DNA of 40,440 nt, from positions 1-40,440 of the forward strand of contig PNKH01000076.1 of the NCBI GenBank assembly GCA_013822345.1, read 5' to 3'. The position numbers and the translations under genes are program-made. The stretch is from Isosphaera sp. Lineage in GTDB: Bacteria; Planctomycetota; Planctomycetia; Gemmatales; Gemmataceae. The number at the start of each line of letters is the position of its first letter. Positions within the stretch are counted from its first letter, which is position 1. Positions 32,466 to 40,333 of this stretch are shown piece by piece. Under the pieces are notes generated by a model that did no database searches, had not been told where the DNA came from, and was given only the letters and a program-made list of their open reading frames with translations.

Positions 32466-33713
32466 ATGTCACTCCCCCGCCTCTTGACTTCCCTCGCACT
32501 CACACTCGCACTCACACTCCCGACGGCCGCCGAGGACTGGCCGGCCTGGCGCGGCCCGACCGGCCAGGGCCACTCGGCCGAGAAGGACCCGCCGGTCAAG
32601 TGGTCCGCGACCGAGAACGTCCGGTGGAAGGTCGCCCTCCCCGACGCCGGCAACTCCACCCCGGTCGTCTGGGGCGACAAGATCTTCCTCACCCAGGCGA
32701 CCGAGAAGGGGAAGAAGCGGTCGCTCTGGTGCCTGGCCCGCAAGGACGGGGCGAAGTTGTGGGAGAAGACCGTCACCTTCGACGGCAAGGAGACGATCCA
32801 TCAGACCAACACCTACTGCGCCGCTTCCCCGGCGACCGACGGCGAGCGCGTCGTGGTCTCCCACGGCTCGGCCGGGCTGTACTGCTACGACTTCGCCGGG
32901 AAGGAGCTGTGGAAGAAGGAGTACGGGCCGTGCGACCACATCTGGGGCAGCGCTTCCTCCCCGGTCATCCACAAGGACCTCGTGATCCACCACCACGGGC
33001 CGCACGAGACGACGTTCCTGGTCGGGCTGCGGAAGACCGACGGCACGGAGGTGTGGCGGCACGACGAGGTCGGGAAGAAGCCGGAGGTCTACTACGGGGC
33101 GTGGGGCACCCCGGTGGTCGCCCCGGTCGGTGGGGCGGAGCGGGTGTTGATGACCTGGCCCGGGGCGGTGAAGGCCCACGACCCGGCGACCGGGAAGGTG
33201 GTGTGGAGCTGCCGCGGGCTGGAGAAGGACAAGGCGGCCGACCGGCTGTCCTACGCCTCCCCGCTGGTCAGCCCGGACGCGGTCGTCGCCTCCGCCGGGT
33301 TCGGCGGGCCGTCGGTCGGGGTCACCCCGGCCGGGGCCGGGGACGTGACCGACACCCACCGGCTGTGGCGGACGCCGAACAACCCGCAGCGGATCGGGAC
33401 GGGGGTGATCGTCGGCGACCACGTCTACGTGGTGAACGAGCCGGGGGTCGCCTGCCTGGCCCTGAAGACCGGCAAGGAGGTGTGGTCGCAGGCGGTCCCG
33501 GGCGGGTGCTGGAGCAGCATCGTCCACGCCGCCGGCCGGCTGTACATCGTCGGGCAGAAGGGGGAGACGCTGGTGCTGGCGGCGAAGCCGGAGCTGGAGG
33601 TGGTCGCCCGGAACGCCCTCGACGGGGCGACCACCCGGGCGTCGCTGGTCCCGACCGGCGGCGGGTTCCTGATCCGTACCTACACCCACCTGTGGTACGT
33701 CGGCCCGAAGTGA
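32466..33713 (+). CDS. Secreted PQQ-binding-like beta-propeller protein
   Basis: Predicted periplasmic eight-bladed propeller of the PQQ-like/outer-membrane-assembly (BamB-like) class; no enzyme activity can be assigned. Seen: signal peptide (residues 1-22) followed at once by the planctomycete motif EDWPAWRGPTGQGHS, then blades with W-motif ends (VRWKVALPDAGNSTPVVWGD, LWCLARKDGAKLWEKTV, VVWSCRGL, TGKEVWSQAVPGG). PQQ-ligating residues were not identified, so it may be a scaffold. The signal peptide is encoded by a 12-base perfect tandem repeat (32493-32504 and 32505-32516), giving LALTLALTL. CGGAG lies about 6 bases before the ATG. Length 415 aa. Divergent from the PSD1-tail operon, sharing a 131-base gap. 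Confidence 0.88.
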   Translation: MSLPRLLTSLALTLALTLPTAAEDWPAWRGPTGQGHSAEKDPPVKWSATENVRWKVALPDAGNSTPVVWGDKIFLTQATEKGKKRSLWCLARKDGAKLWEKTVTFDGKETIHQTNTYCAASPATDGERVVVSHGSAGLYCYDFAGKELWKKEYGPCDHIWGSASSPVIHKDLVIHHHGPHETTFLVGLRKTDGTEVWRHDEVGKKPEVYYGAWGTPVVAPVGGAERVLMTWPGAVKAHDPATGKVVWSCRGLEKDKAADRLSYASPLVSPDAVVASAGFGGPSVGVTPAGAGDVTDTHRLWRTPNNPQRIGTGVIVGDHVYVVNEPGVACLALKTGKEVWSQAVPGGCWSSIVHAAGRLYIVGQKGETLVLAAKPELEVVARNALDGATTRASLVPTGGGFLIRTYTHLWYVGPK

Positions 33714-33720
33714 CGCGGGC

Positions 33721-33788
33721 CGGCCGGGAGGGCGAGGCTCCCGCCGAGCCGGAGCTCCGGCTCGGCGGGAGCCTCGCCCTCCCGGCCG
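33721..33788. repeat. 68-base perfect palindrome without spacer (family B)
   Basis: Positions 33721-33754 and 33755-33788 are exact reverse complements, centred on AGCT with no loop. It starts 7 bases after the PQQ-like gene stop and ends 14 bases before the stop of the convergent DUF3467 gene. Arm sequence GGGAGGGCGAGGCTCC is shared with 19239-19298. Confidence 0.94.
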
Positions 33789-33802
33789 ACGGGGCCGGGG
33801 GT

Positions 33803-34162
33803 TCACCCCTGCGGCGGCCGCGGCGGCTGGGGGGTGATCCGGAGCCGGCGGTTCGGGTCGACCTCGATCACGCCGTAGGTCTGCTCGTGCCGGGCGACGA
33901 CCATCCGCAGCACCTCGGCCAGCTTCTTGGCGGTGACGAAGTTCATCACCACCCGGTGCTTGATCCGGACCGGCTCCGGCCCGCCGGGGGTGAACACCTG
34001 GGAGTACATCCCGAGGTCGAGCAGCACCTCGTCCGGGTTCCCGCTCACCCGGTAGAAGTTGACGTACACGTTCTCCATCGCCGCGTCGTCGATCGGCACC
34101 TGGATCTGCTGCGGCTGCGGCGGGGCCGGCTGCTGGGCCGGGATCGGCGGTTGGTCGGACAC
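33803..34162 (-). CDS. DUF3467 protein
   Basis: Small cytoplasmic protein of the DUF3467 family, function unknown. Seen: a Pro/Gln-rich leader (PPIPAQQPAPPQPQQ), then IDDAAMENVYVNFYRVSGNP, VLLDLGMYSQVFTPGGPEPV and IKHRVVMNFVTAKKLAEVLR, which are the family's conserved blocks (related proteins begin with 'YANFV...FTPEEFVLDF' and end with a Leu-rich helix). The C-terminus returns to proline (PQPPRPPQG). The start is a GTG with GAGGAG 7 bases upstream; a longer in-frame reading on this strand overlaps the esterase gene and is a shadow. Length 119 aa. It is separated from the upstream esterase by a 43-base-arm palindrome. Confidence 0.85.
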   Translation of the reverse strand: MSDQPPIPAQQPAPPQPQQIQVPIDDAAMENVYVNFYRVSGNPDEVLLDLGMYSQVFTPGGPEPVRIKHRVVMNFVTAKKLAEVLRMVVARHEQTYGVIEVDPNRRLRITPQPPRPPQG

Positions 34163-34230
34163 CGGTGGCTCCTCGGGGGGTGGTAGGCGGGCAGTATATC
34201 GCCCGGCCCCGCGATCGGCCCACCGCCGCG

Positions 34231-34322
34231 TCGGGGAGTGACGGGGGTCCGAGCCCGAGCGCCAGCGAGGGGCGCACCAGCCCCTCGCTGGCGCTCGGGC
34301 TCGGACCCCCGTCACTCCCCGA
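34231..34322. repeat. Inverted repeat, 43-base perfect arms, overlapping a stop codon
   Basis: Arms 34231-34273 and 34280-34322 are exact reverse complements with a 6-base spacer (GCACCA). The TGA stop of the esterase gene (34312-34314, minus strand) lies in the right arm, so its last residues (KAVGE) are partly encoded by the repeat. It ends 68 bases before the DUF3467 start. Confidence 0.94.
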
Positions 34323-36423
34323 CCGCCTTCACGGTCAGCCCGTCGCCCCCGGTCTGCCCCTGCAGCGCCAGCGGCCAGGCCCACGCCTCCCGGTCCGCCT
34401 CGCGGCGGACGTGCAGCGTCACCTTGCGCGGCGCCGCGAGAGCGACCGCCTGCGGGGCGTCCAGCACCCGGAGCACGTTCAGGAACGTCGGCCCGTCGCG
34501 GTGCGTCGGCGGGAGGTGCCACAGGTCGAGGGCGGCGACCGCCGGCTCGAACACCCCGGCGTAAAGGGCGATCCCGGCCGCCTCGCGCTCGCCGTGCAGC
34601 GTCAGCCGCGCCGCCTTCAGGTCCGGCTGCGCCGCGACCGCCGCCACCGCCCGCCGCACGTCCCACACCCGCTGCCCGTCGACCGTCTGCCCGAGCAGCG
34701 CGAACCGCCGGCGGGTCATCCGGTCCTCGAAGCTGCCGGGCTCCGCCCACCGCGTCACCCCGATGCCCCGCGGGGCGACCGCCGCGAACGCCACCTTCCC
34801 GCCGCGCATCACCGCCAGGTTCTGGGCGAACTGGGCGTCGTCGCGCTTCGCCTTCCGTTGCAGGGCGTCGGCGAAATCCGGCCCGAGCCCGCTGCACCAC
34901 CGGTCCCAGCCGGCGTCGTCGAGCACGCTCAGGATCACCTCCGCCGGCTTGTCGACCTTCTCCGCGGTCAGCACGAACAGCCGCAGCGGAACCGCCGCCT
35001 CGGAGGTGAAGTCGATCGCCCGGAGGCGGACGCCGTCGCGGGTCACGTCGGCCGCGACGGTCGGCCCGAGCGGCGGCGGGTCCGTCGGCCACCCGCCGAA
35101 CACCTTCTCCTTCAGTCCGGCGAGTAGCCCGGCCTTCTGGGCCGGCCACCCCTTCGCGTCCGGTGGGCCGAGCTTCGCCGGCGGCACGAACGTCTCGTGG
35201 ACCTTCTCGTTGATCCGCCCGGCCGGCAGCTCCGCGAGCACCTTCAGTTGTTCCGGCTTGAGCCGCGGCGGGAGGTCGTCCACGACCGCCGTCTTGGCGT
35301 CGTCCTTGAGCCACCGGTTCAGCCACCGGTTGATCCCGACGCGGAGTTCCGGCGTGTCCTTGTGCGGCCCCTTCGTCTCCAGGAGCTGGAACTTCTCCCC
35401 GGCCCCGTACAGGTCGTACACCGGGCGGACCTTGTCCGCCAGGCGGCGGTACCCGGCGACGGGGAAGATGTCGTCGGCGTCGGAGTTGCCGAGGAGCAGC
35501 GGCCGCGGGGCGATCAGGGCGGCGACGTCGGCGAAGTCCCAGCGGTAGGTGTTGACCGGGAACATGCAGTCGCAGTGGCCGGGCAGCACCCCGCGGGCGA
35601 ACCGCGGGACCGCCCCCTCGCACAGCTGCGCCCGCAGGTCGGCGATCCCCGCGACCGGGACGACCGCCTTCACCCGGTCGTCGGCGGCCGCCACCCACCA
35701 ACTCGTCGCCCCGCCGCCGCTGCGGCCGGTGAGCCCGATCCGGTCCGGGTCGACCTCGGGCCGGGACTGGAGGTAGTCGATCGCCCGGACGCCGTTCCAC
35801 AGCTCGACCCCGCCGGGGGTGTACCCGCGGGCCTGCCACCACCACAGGTTCTCGCGGTACGTGCCGTGGTGCAGCCCCTGGATCTCGCCGAGCTGGAGGG
35901 TGTCGAGGATGAGGCAGACGTACCCGTGGGCGGCGAGCCACGCCGGGTGGTACTGGTAGCTCACCTTGCTCCCGAACGAGACGCCGTTCTCGACCACGTT
36001 CCCGTGCCCGCAGACGTACAGCACCGCCGGGTGCCGCTTCCCGGCGGCCCCCTTCGGCAGGTAGAGGTTCGCGGTGACGTACAGCCCGGGCCGCGACTGG
36101 AAGTGGAGCCGCTCGACGGTGTACCCCTCGCCCTCGACGGTGCCGGTGACCGTCGCCCTCAGGTCGGTCTTCTCCGGCAGAGGCCAGAGGCCCATCATCT
36201 CGAGGAACTGCCGGCGGCGCTCGGGCCGCCCCTTCTCCCAGTCGGCCCTGGTGGGCAGCTTCGTGAGGCACCCGGCTTCGATGCGCCCGACCTGGTCACG
36301 GAGGTAGGCGTCGAGGGCCTTCTCGCCGGCGGCGTGGGGGTTGGCCGGCCGCGGGGCGGGGGCGGGCGGCTGGGCGAAGGTGGTTGAGAGCGTCAGGAGC
36401 AGGGCGGCGAAGGTGAGGCGCAC
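34312..36423 (-). CDS. Secreted alpha/beta-hydrolase, acetyl-xylan-esterase-like
   Basis: Predicted exported esterase, probably deacylating plant or algal polysaccharides. Seen: signal peptide (residues 1-17), then an alpha/beta-hydrolase fold with LYVTANLYLPKG, PAVLYVCGHG (oxyanion region, about 133-141), the nucleophile Ser235 in GRSGGGATSWW, a probable acid Asp in GNSDADDIFP and a His in ETKGPHKDTPEL. The catalytic domain ends near residue 380; the remaining 320 residues include a second, acetyl-esterase-like part (WAEPGSFEDRMTRRRFALLG, VAAVAAQPDLKAARLTLHG). This gives 703 aa, about twice a single-domain esterase, as in other planctomycete members. Start is GTG with GGAGGA about 8 bases upstream. 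Its stop codon is inside a 43-base-arm palindrome. Confidence 0.85.
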   Translation of the reverse strand: MRLTFAALLLTLSTTFAQPPAPAPRPANPHAAGEKALDAYLRDQVGRIEAGCLTKLPTRADWEKGRPERRRQFLEMMGLWPLPEKTDLRATVTGTVEGEGYTVERLHFQSRPGLYVTANLYLPKGAAGKRHPAVLYVCGHGNVVENGVSFGSKVSYQYHPAWLAAHGYVCLILDTLQLGEIQGLHHGTYRENLWWWQARGYTPGGVELWNGVRAIDYLQSRPEVDPDRIGLTGRSGGGATSWWVAAADDRVKAVVPVAGIADLRAQLCEGAVPRFARGVLPGHCDCMFPVNTYRWDFADVAALIAPRPLLLGNSDADDIFPVAGYRRLADKVRPVYDLYGAGEKFQLLETKGPHKDTPELRVGINRWLNRWLKDDAKTAVVDDLPPRLKPEQLKVLAELPAGRINEKVHETFVPPAKLGPPDAKGWPAQKAGLLAGLKEKVFGGWPTDPPPLGPTVAADVTRDGVRLRAIDFTSEAAVPLRLFVLTAEKVDKPAEVILSVLDDAGWDRWCSGLGPDFADALQRKAKRDDAQFAQNLAVMRGGKVAFAAVAPRGIGVTRWAEPGSFEDRMTRRRFALLGQTVDGQRVWDVRRAVAAVAAQPDLKAARLTLHGEREAAGIALYAGVFEPAVAALDLWHLPPTHRDGPTFLNVLRVLDAPQAVALAAPRKVTLHVRREADREAWAWPLALQGQTGGDGLTVKAVGE

Positions 36424-36841
36424 GGCGGGTTCCTCCGGCGGGTACGGGGGTCGATGTTACCTCACCGGAGTCGTGAGCGGAAGCCGGTGGCGGGCGAACC
36501 CAAGCGGTTCAACGGATTCCGAACGTCGGAGGAGGGGGACGAGTTCACGCACCCGGTAACCGGGCGGGTGCCGGACCCGAGCCGTGAGGGGCAACGGAGG
36601 ACGACCTCCGGCGGGCCGTGTACGACTTCGAAGTGGGGGGCCCGGGCCCTCGACCGGGAGCACGTCCCCGGTCCGCCGACCGGCGGGGGTGGCGGTTGGA
36701 CCGGGACCGGGCCGCGGCCGAGCGGCGGCTCGGGAACGCCGGTTCGTCTCCTCCACCGCCGCCAGCAGGGGGAACGTCCGCAACCGGTCGAACGGCCTGG
36801 GCGCGACGCCCGCGGCGCGGGCCCGGATGTGTCGGTCTGTT
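36424..36841. other. 418-base gap, no gene recognised
   Basis: Lies between the esterase start and the M1 peptidase stop, both on the minus strand. Very GC-rich, with short symmetries only (for example CCCGGTAACCGGG near 36550). A minus-strand open frame (MRTFPLLAAVEETNRRS at its start) is present but turns into low-complexity Arg/Pro, and no family is recognised. The esterase promoter must be here. Confidence 0.5.
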
Positions 36842-39800
36842 TTAGAACGCGTGCTGGAGGCCGAACCAGACCTGGAACGGGCTGGGGGCGTTCACCGTCT
36901 TGCCGACGTCGAGCCGGAGCGTCGCCCGCTCGATGAAGCTGAACACCGCCACGTCCACCCGCAGCCCCAGCCCGAGGGCGTGCGCCACCCCGTTCACGAC
37001 CCGCCCGTTCGCGTACACCCCGCCGACGTCGTAGAACCCGGCGAGCCACACGTTCCGCGCCCCGATCACCTTGTCCAGCGCGTTCCAACTCACGTTCCGC
37101 GCCAGCGGCACCCGCAACTCAACGTTCCCCACCCACAGCGCCGACCCCTGCCGCTCGGCCAGGTCGAACCCGCGGAACAGCGTCCCCCCGCCGAGCGCGA
37201 AGAACTGCCCGAAGTCCGGGTACGCCGCCTGCCCGACCACCCGCCCGGCCACCTTCCAGTCCTTCAGGAAGCACCAGCACTCCGGGGCCGGCAGCGGCCG
37301 CACCGCCGCCAGCTCCGCACGCCCCTGTGCCATCCCGCGATACCCGGCGAAGTCGACGACGCCGCCGCCCGCCACCAGGTCGACCCACACCCCGTGGTCC
37401 GGGTCCCAGTACGGCGTGTACAGGTTCAGCCGGTAGTGGTACCCGGCCATCGCCAGCCGGTCGTACCGCGCCCCGTGGCGGTCGAACGGGCTGCGGCCGC
37501 GGACGAACGGCAGGAAGTTGTCCTGGTAGGTGACGTATCCGTCCTGGTACATCACCGGCGGGAGGTACAGGCTCGACCCCGGCTTCAGGGTGTGCCGGAG
37601 GTAGGCCGACGCCCGCTCCGGCCCGCTCGCCCCGTCCAGCCCGCCGAACGGTCCGGCCACCCGCCGCTCGTAGTTCAGCCCGAACTCCAGGTGGTCGCCG
37701 AGCCACGTCGCGTCCGCCCCGACGACGATGTCCCGGAAGTCGCTGCGGATCGCGGTGTAGATGCCGGCGCGGAAGTGCTGCGGCTTGTTCACCCCGGCCC
37801 GCAGCCCGGCCATCGTCGACCGCGTGTACCACGGGTCCTGGTACGACGCCCCCCACACCCACGGCCCGGCGGTCAGGTTCCACCGGTCGTAGTCGCTGGT
37901 CAGGTCGGTCTCTTCCAGGCTGGTGTACAGCGGGACGACCCGGACCCGGGCGGTCGGCTTCCAGACGTTGTCGATCGGGTTCGCGTCGAGCAGGACGCGG
38001 TCCGGGTCGACCTCGATCTGCTCCGGCTCCGCCGCCGTGGTGAAGCTGACCGTCACCGTCCCGTTCGGGCCTGGTTCGAGGGCGTAGTCAAGTTCACCCC
38101 CGGCCCGCGCGGCCGCGGCGGGGTCGACCGGTAGCCGGAGCGTGTACCCCTTCTCGCCGGCGAACCGGACGCCGAGCGTCGTCGGCTCGGTGTACTCGCC
38201 GGACTGCCGCAGGGTGACCGTGACCCGCCTTCCGCCGTCCGGCGGCGCGGCGCGGCCGGCGGCCCGGGTCACCGCCGCGACCGCCACGTCCTCCACCTTC
38301 CAGTCGGTGACGCCCTTGCCGAAGATCCACCGGTCGAAGAACTCGCCCCAGTCCCGGCCGGTGTACGCCTCCAGCTCGCGCCGGTAGTCGGCGATCTGCA
38401 GCACCCGCCAGCCGTACTTCGTCGCGACGGTCCGGGTGAAGTCGAGGAAGGCCGCCTCGCCGAGGCGGTTCTCGATCATCCCCAGCGCCTTCGACCCGCG
38501 GTCGTACGCCCCGGTGAACAGGTGGAACAGGTGCCCGTACCGCGGCAGGTCCTGGGCGGCCGGCATCATGTCGCCGTTGCGGACCGCGTACTGCATCCCG
38601 CCCCAGTGGTAATTCTCCCGGTGGATGTTCGGCAGCCAGTCCAACCCCTTCGGCCAGAGCATGAACGGGTTGTTCTTCCCGTGCTTGGTGTCGAGCAGCC
38701 GGTGGGTGAAGTACGCCGCCGACGCCTCGTCCATGAACGGCTCGGTGTACCCGTTGGTGCCGACCAGGTTGTACCACCACTGGTGGCAGGTCTCGTGCGA
38801 GACGAGGTACTCGACGTACCCGCGGGCCAGCTTCGGCGAGTCGAAGACGCGCTCGTCGATCATGACCAGGCCGGCGCACTCGTTGCCGTTCCACCCGAAG
38901 AAGGACTCGACGATGGTGAACGACGGGTACGGGAACGGGCCGAACCACGCGGAGTAGACCGGGAGCGCCTCGCCGACGATCCGCAGCATCTCCTTCGCGT
39001 ACCACTCGTGCTCCGGGAACGCGACGCACCGCAGGGCGACCGTCTGGCCGCCCGGCAACTTCGTCTCGGCGGTGTACTCGCGGTACCGCGGCGAGCAGAG
39101 CACGGCGAAGTCCCGGCCGACGAACGGCTCGGTGTCGACCCGCTTCCGCCCGTCGGGCAGCCGGGTCTCGGACTTGAACGCCGCCGGGCAGACGAGCGTC
39201 TGGCCCTCGGGCAGGGTGATCGACGCCCGGTAGACGCCGGCCTCGTTGAAGAACGGCTGGTGCCACGGGACGAACGGCATCGGCCGCCACCCGGTGTCGT
39301 CGCGGAACGCCAGCACCGGGAACGAGTTCGTCAGGAACGTGACATCGTTCCAGTGGCCGAGCCGCCCCTGCTTGTTCGGCAGGTGGAAGTCGCAGACGAG
39401 TTCCACCGAGACGGACTCGCCGGGGGCGAGCGGCCGCGGCAGCGGGAACCGCAGGGCGGTCGGGTTGTGCTCGTCGTACTCGTAGCCGAGGAAGTCGTCG
39501 CACGGCTTCCCGGCGAGCGCCAGGAGCCGGGCCTCCTTGACGACGCCGGCCCGGCCGCCGCGGTCGATGCCGAGGTGCGGCCGCAGCCGGAGCATCTCGA
39601 GCGTCTTGGCGAGGTGGAGGTAGTCGCCGCGCGGGACGCGGTAGTTCGGGTAGAAGTTGAAGGCGAGGTGGTCGGCGGGGGTCGCGGTGTGGTTCGCCCA
39701 GGTGACCCGCTGGCGGAGCCGGGCGGTGTGGCCGGCGGTGTCGATCGTGAGGTCCAGGTCGTAGCGCGGCAGGTGGGCCGGAACGTCGGCCGCGGCCGCC

Positions 39801-39883
39801 GGGGCGGGCGGGCAGAACGCGACGGCGAAGGCCCACCCGAGCAGGGCACGGGAGGGGCGGAACGGGCCCGGCACGCGGAGCAC
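36842..39883 (-). CDS. M1-type zinc metallopeptidase fused to an Omp85-like outer-membrane beta-barrel
   Basis: Predicted protease whose own C-terminus embeds it in the outer membrane. Seen: signal peptide (residues 1-32), an M1 N-terminal beta domain (about 36-250), then the gluzincin site HETCHQWWYN with His363/Glu364/His367 and the third ligand Glu386 in PFMDEASAAYF (HExxH-x18-E, intact). The classical GAMEN exopeptidase motif reads NECAGLV, so aminopeptidase specificity is uncertain. From about residue 680 the sequence becomes alternating and aromatic. It ends with Omp85/BamA-type signatures: LGGGTLFRGFDLAERQGS, WVGNVELRVPLAR, YDVGGVYANG, LGLGLRVDVAV, and a terminal strand closing in Phe (FQVWFGLQHAF). 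Start is GTG; a second GTG three codons on is possible. Length 1013 aa. No close operon partner. Confidence 0.82.
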   Translation of the reverse strand: MLRVPGPFRPSRALLGWAFAVAFCPPAPAAAADVPAHLPRYDLDLTIDTAGHTARLRQRVTWANHTATPADHLAFNFYPNYRVPRGDYLHLAKTLEMLRLRPHLGIDRGGRAGVVKEARLLALAGKPCDDFLGYEYDEHNPTALRFPLPRPLAPGESVSVELVCDFHLPNKQGRLGHWNDVTFLTNSFPVLAFRDDTGWRPMPFVPWHQPFFNEAGVYRASITLPEGQTLVCPAAFKSETRLPDGRKRVDTEPFVGRDFAVLCSPRYREYTAETKLPGGQTVALRCVAFPEHEWYAKEMLRIVGEALPVYSAWFGPFPYPSFTIVESFFGWNGNECAGLVMIDERVFDSPKLARGYVEYLVSHETCHQWWYNLVGTNGYTEPFMDEASAAYFTHRLLDTKHGKNNPFMLWPKGLDWLPNIHRENYHWGGMQYAVRNGDMMPAAQDLPRYGHLFHLFTGAYDRGSKALGMIENRLGEAAFLDFTRTVATKYGWRVLQIADYRRELEAYTGRDWGEFFDRWIFGKGVTDWKVEDVAVAAVTRAAGRAAPPDGGRRVTVTLRQSGEYTEPTTLGVRFAGEKGYTLRLPVDPAAAARAGGELDYALEPGPNGTVTVSFTTAAEPEQIEVDPDRVLLDANPIDNVWKPTARVRVVPLYTSLEETDLTSDYDRWNLTAGPWVWGASYQDPWYTRSTMAGLRAGVNKPQHFRAGIYTAIRSDFRDIVVGADATWLGDHLEFGLNYERRVAGPFGGLDGASGPERASAYLRHTLKPGSSLYLPPVMYQDGYVTYQDNFLPFVRGRSPFDRHGARYDRLAMAGYHYRLNLYTPYWDPDHGVWVDLVAGGGVVDFAGYRGMAQGRAELAAVRPLPAPECWCFLKDWKVAGRVVGQAAYPDFGQFFALGGGTLFRGFDLAERQGSALWVGNVELRVPLARNVSWNALDKVIGARNVWLAGFYDVGGVYANGRVVNGVAHALGLGLRVDVAVFSFIERATLRLDVGKTVNAPSPFQVWFGLQHAF

Positions 39884-39934
39884 CCCGGAGTATGGGATGC
39901 CCGCCCATAGCGTGTGTGTGACAGGGACGCCAGA

Positions 39935-40165
39935 CTACTTCCGGTTCTTCTGGCGGTTCAGGGCCCGCTGACAGGGGAGCTGGCTGACCTCGCGGGTGCC
40001 TGGCGGGAGCTCGGCCTCGGTCGGGACGAGGACGGCGAGGCCCTGCTTGACCGGGAAGGTGACGCGGCAGCGGGAGCAGACGAGAAGTTGCTCGTCGCGG
40101 CTGAGGGTGGCCTCGCGCTGCGGGTCGACGGGACAGCGGAGCTGTGCGAGGAAGGCGTCGTCCAC
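39935..40165 (-). CDS. Trm112-family small zinc-ribbon-like protein
   Basis: Trm112/UPF0434-type protein; in other organisms Trm112 activates methyltransferases acting on tRNA, rRNA and release factors, while bacterial members are mostly uncharacterised. Seen: DDAFLAQLRCPVDPQREATL, EQLLVCSRCRVTFPVKQGLA and VLVPTEAELPP, the family's usual order. Of the four expected zinc cysteines, Cys11, Cys30 and Cys33 are present, but the second (usually CPxC) is Asp14, so metal binding may be altered. An extra 15-residue basic tail (CQRALNRQKNRK) is unusual. The GTG at 40165 is chosen because homologues start just there; the frame is open upstream through the 16S terminator, which cannot be coding. Length 76 aa. 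It lies right after the 16S rRNA terminator on the same strand. Confidence 0.75.
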   Translation of the reverse strand: MDDAFLAQLRCPVDPQREATLSRDEQLLVCSRCRVTFPVKQGLAVLVPTEAELPPGTREVSQLPCQRALNRQKNRK

Positions 40166-40192
40166 GGTGTTGTTTCCCGGGAGGTGCGAGGG

Positions 40193-40230
40193 AAACAAAA
40201 GACCCCCGACGGTTTGTGCCGCCGGGGGTC
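40193..40230 (-). terminator. Intrinsic terminator after 16S rRNA
   Basis: On the minus strand GACCCCCGGCGG pairs with CCGTCGGGGGTC (12 pairs with one G-U) around a CACAAA loop, followed at once by TTTTGTTT. This is a textbook rho-independent terminator about 104 bases after the 16S 3' end. It is the only palindrome in the window with a T-tract. Confidence 0.9.
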
Positions 40231-40333
40231 CTGTATCTCTGCAAGTTGGCAGCAGTTGGTAAGCCTTAGCGGGCATGGGGGACATGATGGACTCTCGTGT
40301 GATGAGCACGGAGTCTGGAGTCATCATCCTTAG

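Noticed and set aside
36457-36783. Minus-strand open frame in the gap before the M1 peptidase gene
   Set aside because: Only the first few residues look protein-like; the rest is low-complexity and has no recognisable family or ribosome-binding site.
40166-40327. Upstream extension of the Trm112-like protein to an ATG
   Set aside because: It would run through the 16S terminator hairpin and lacks family similarity; the GTG at 40165 matches where homologues begin.
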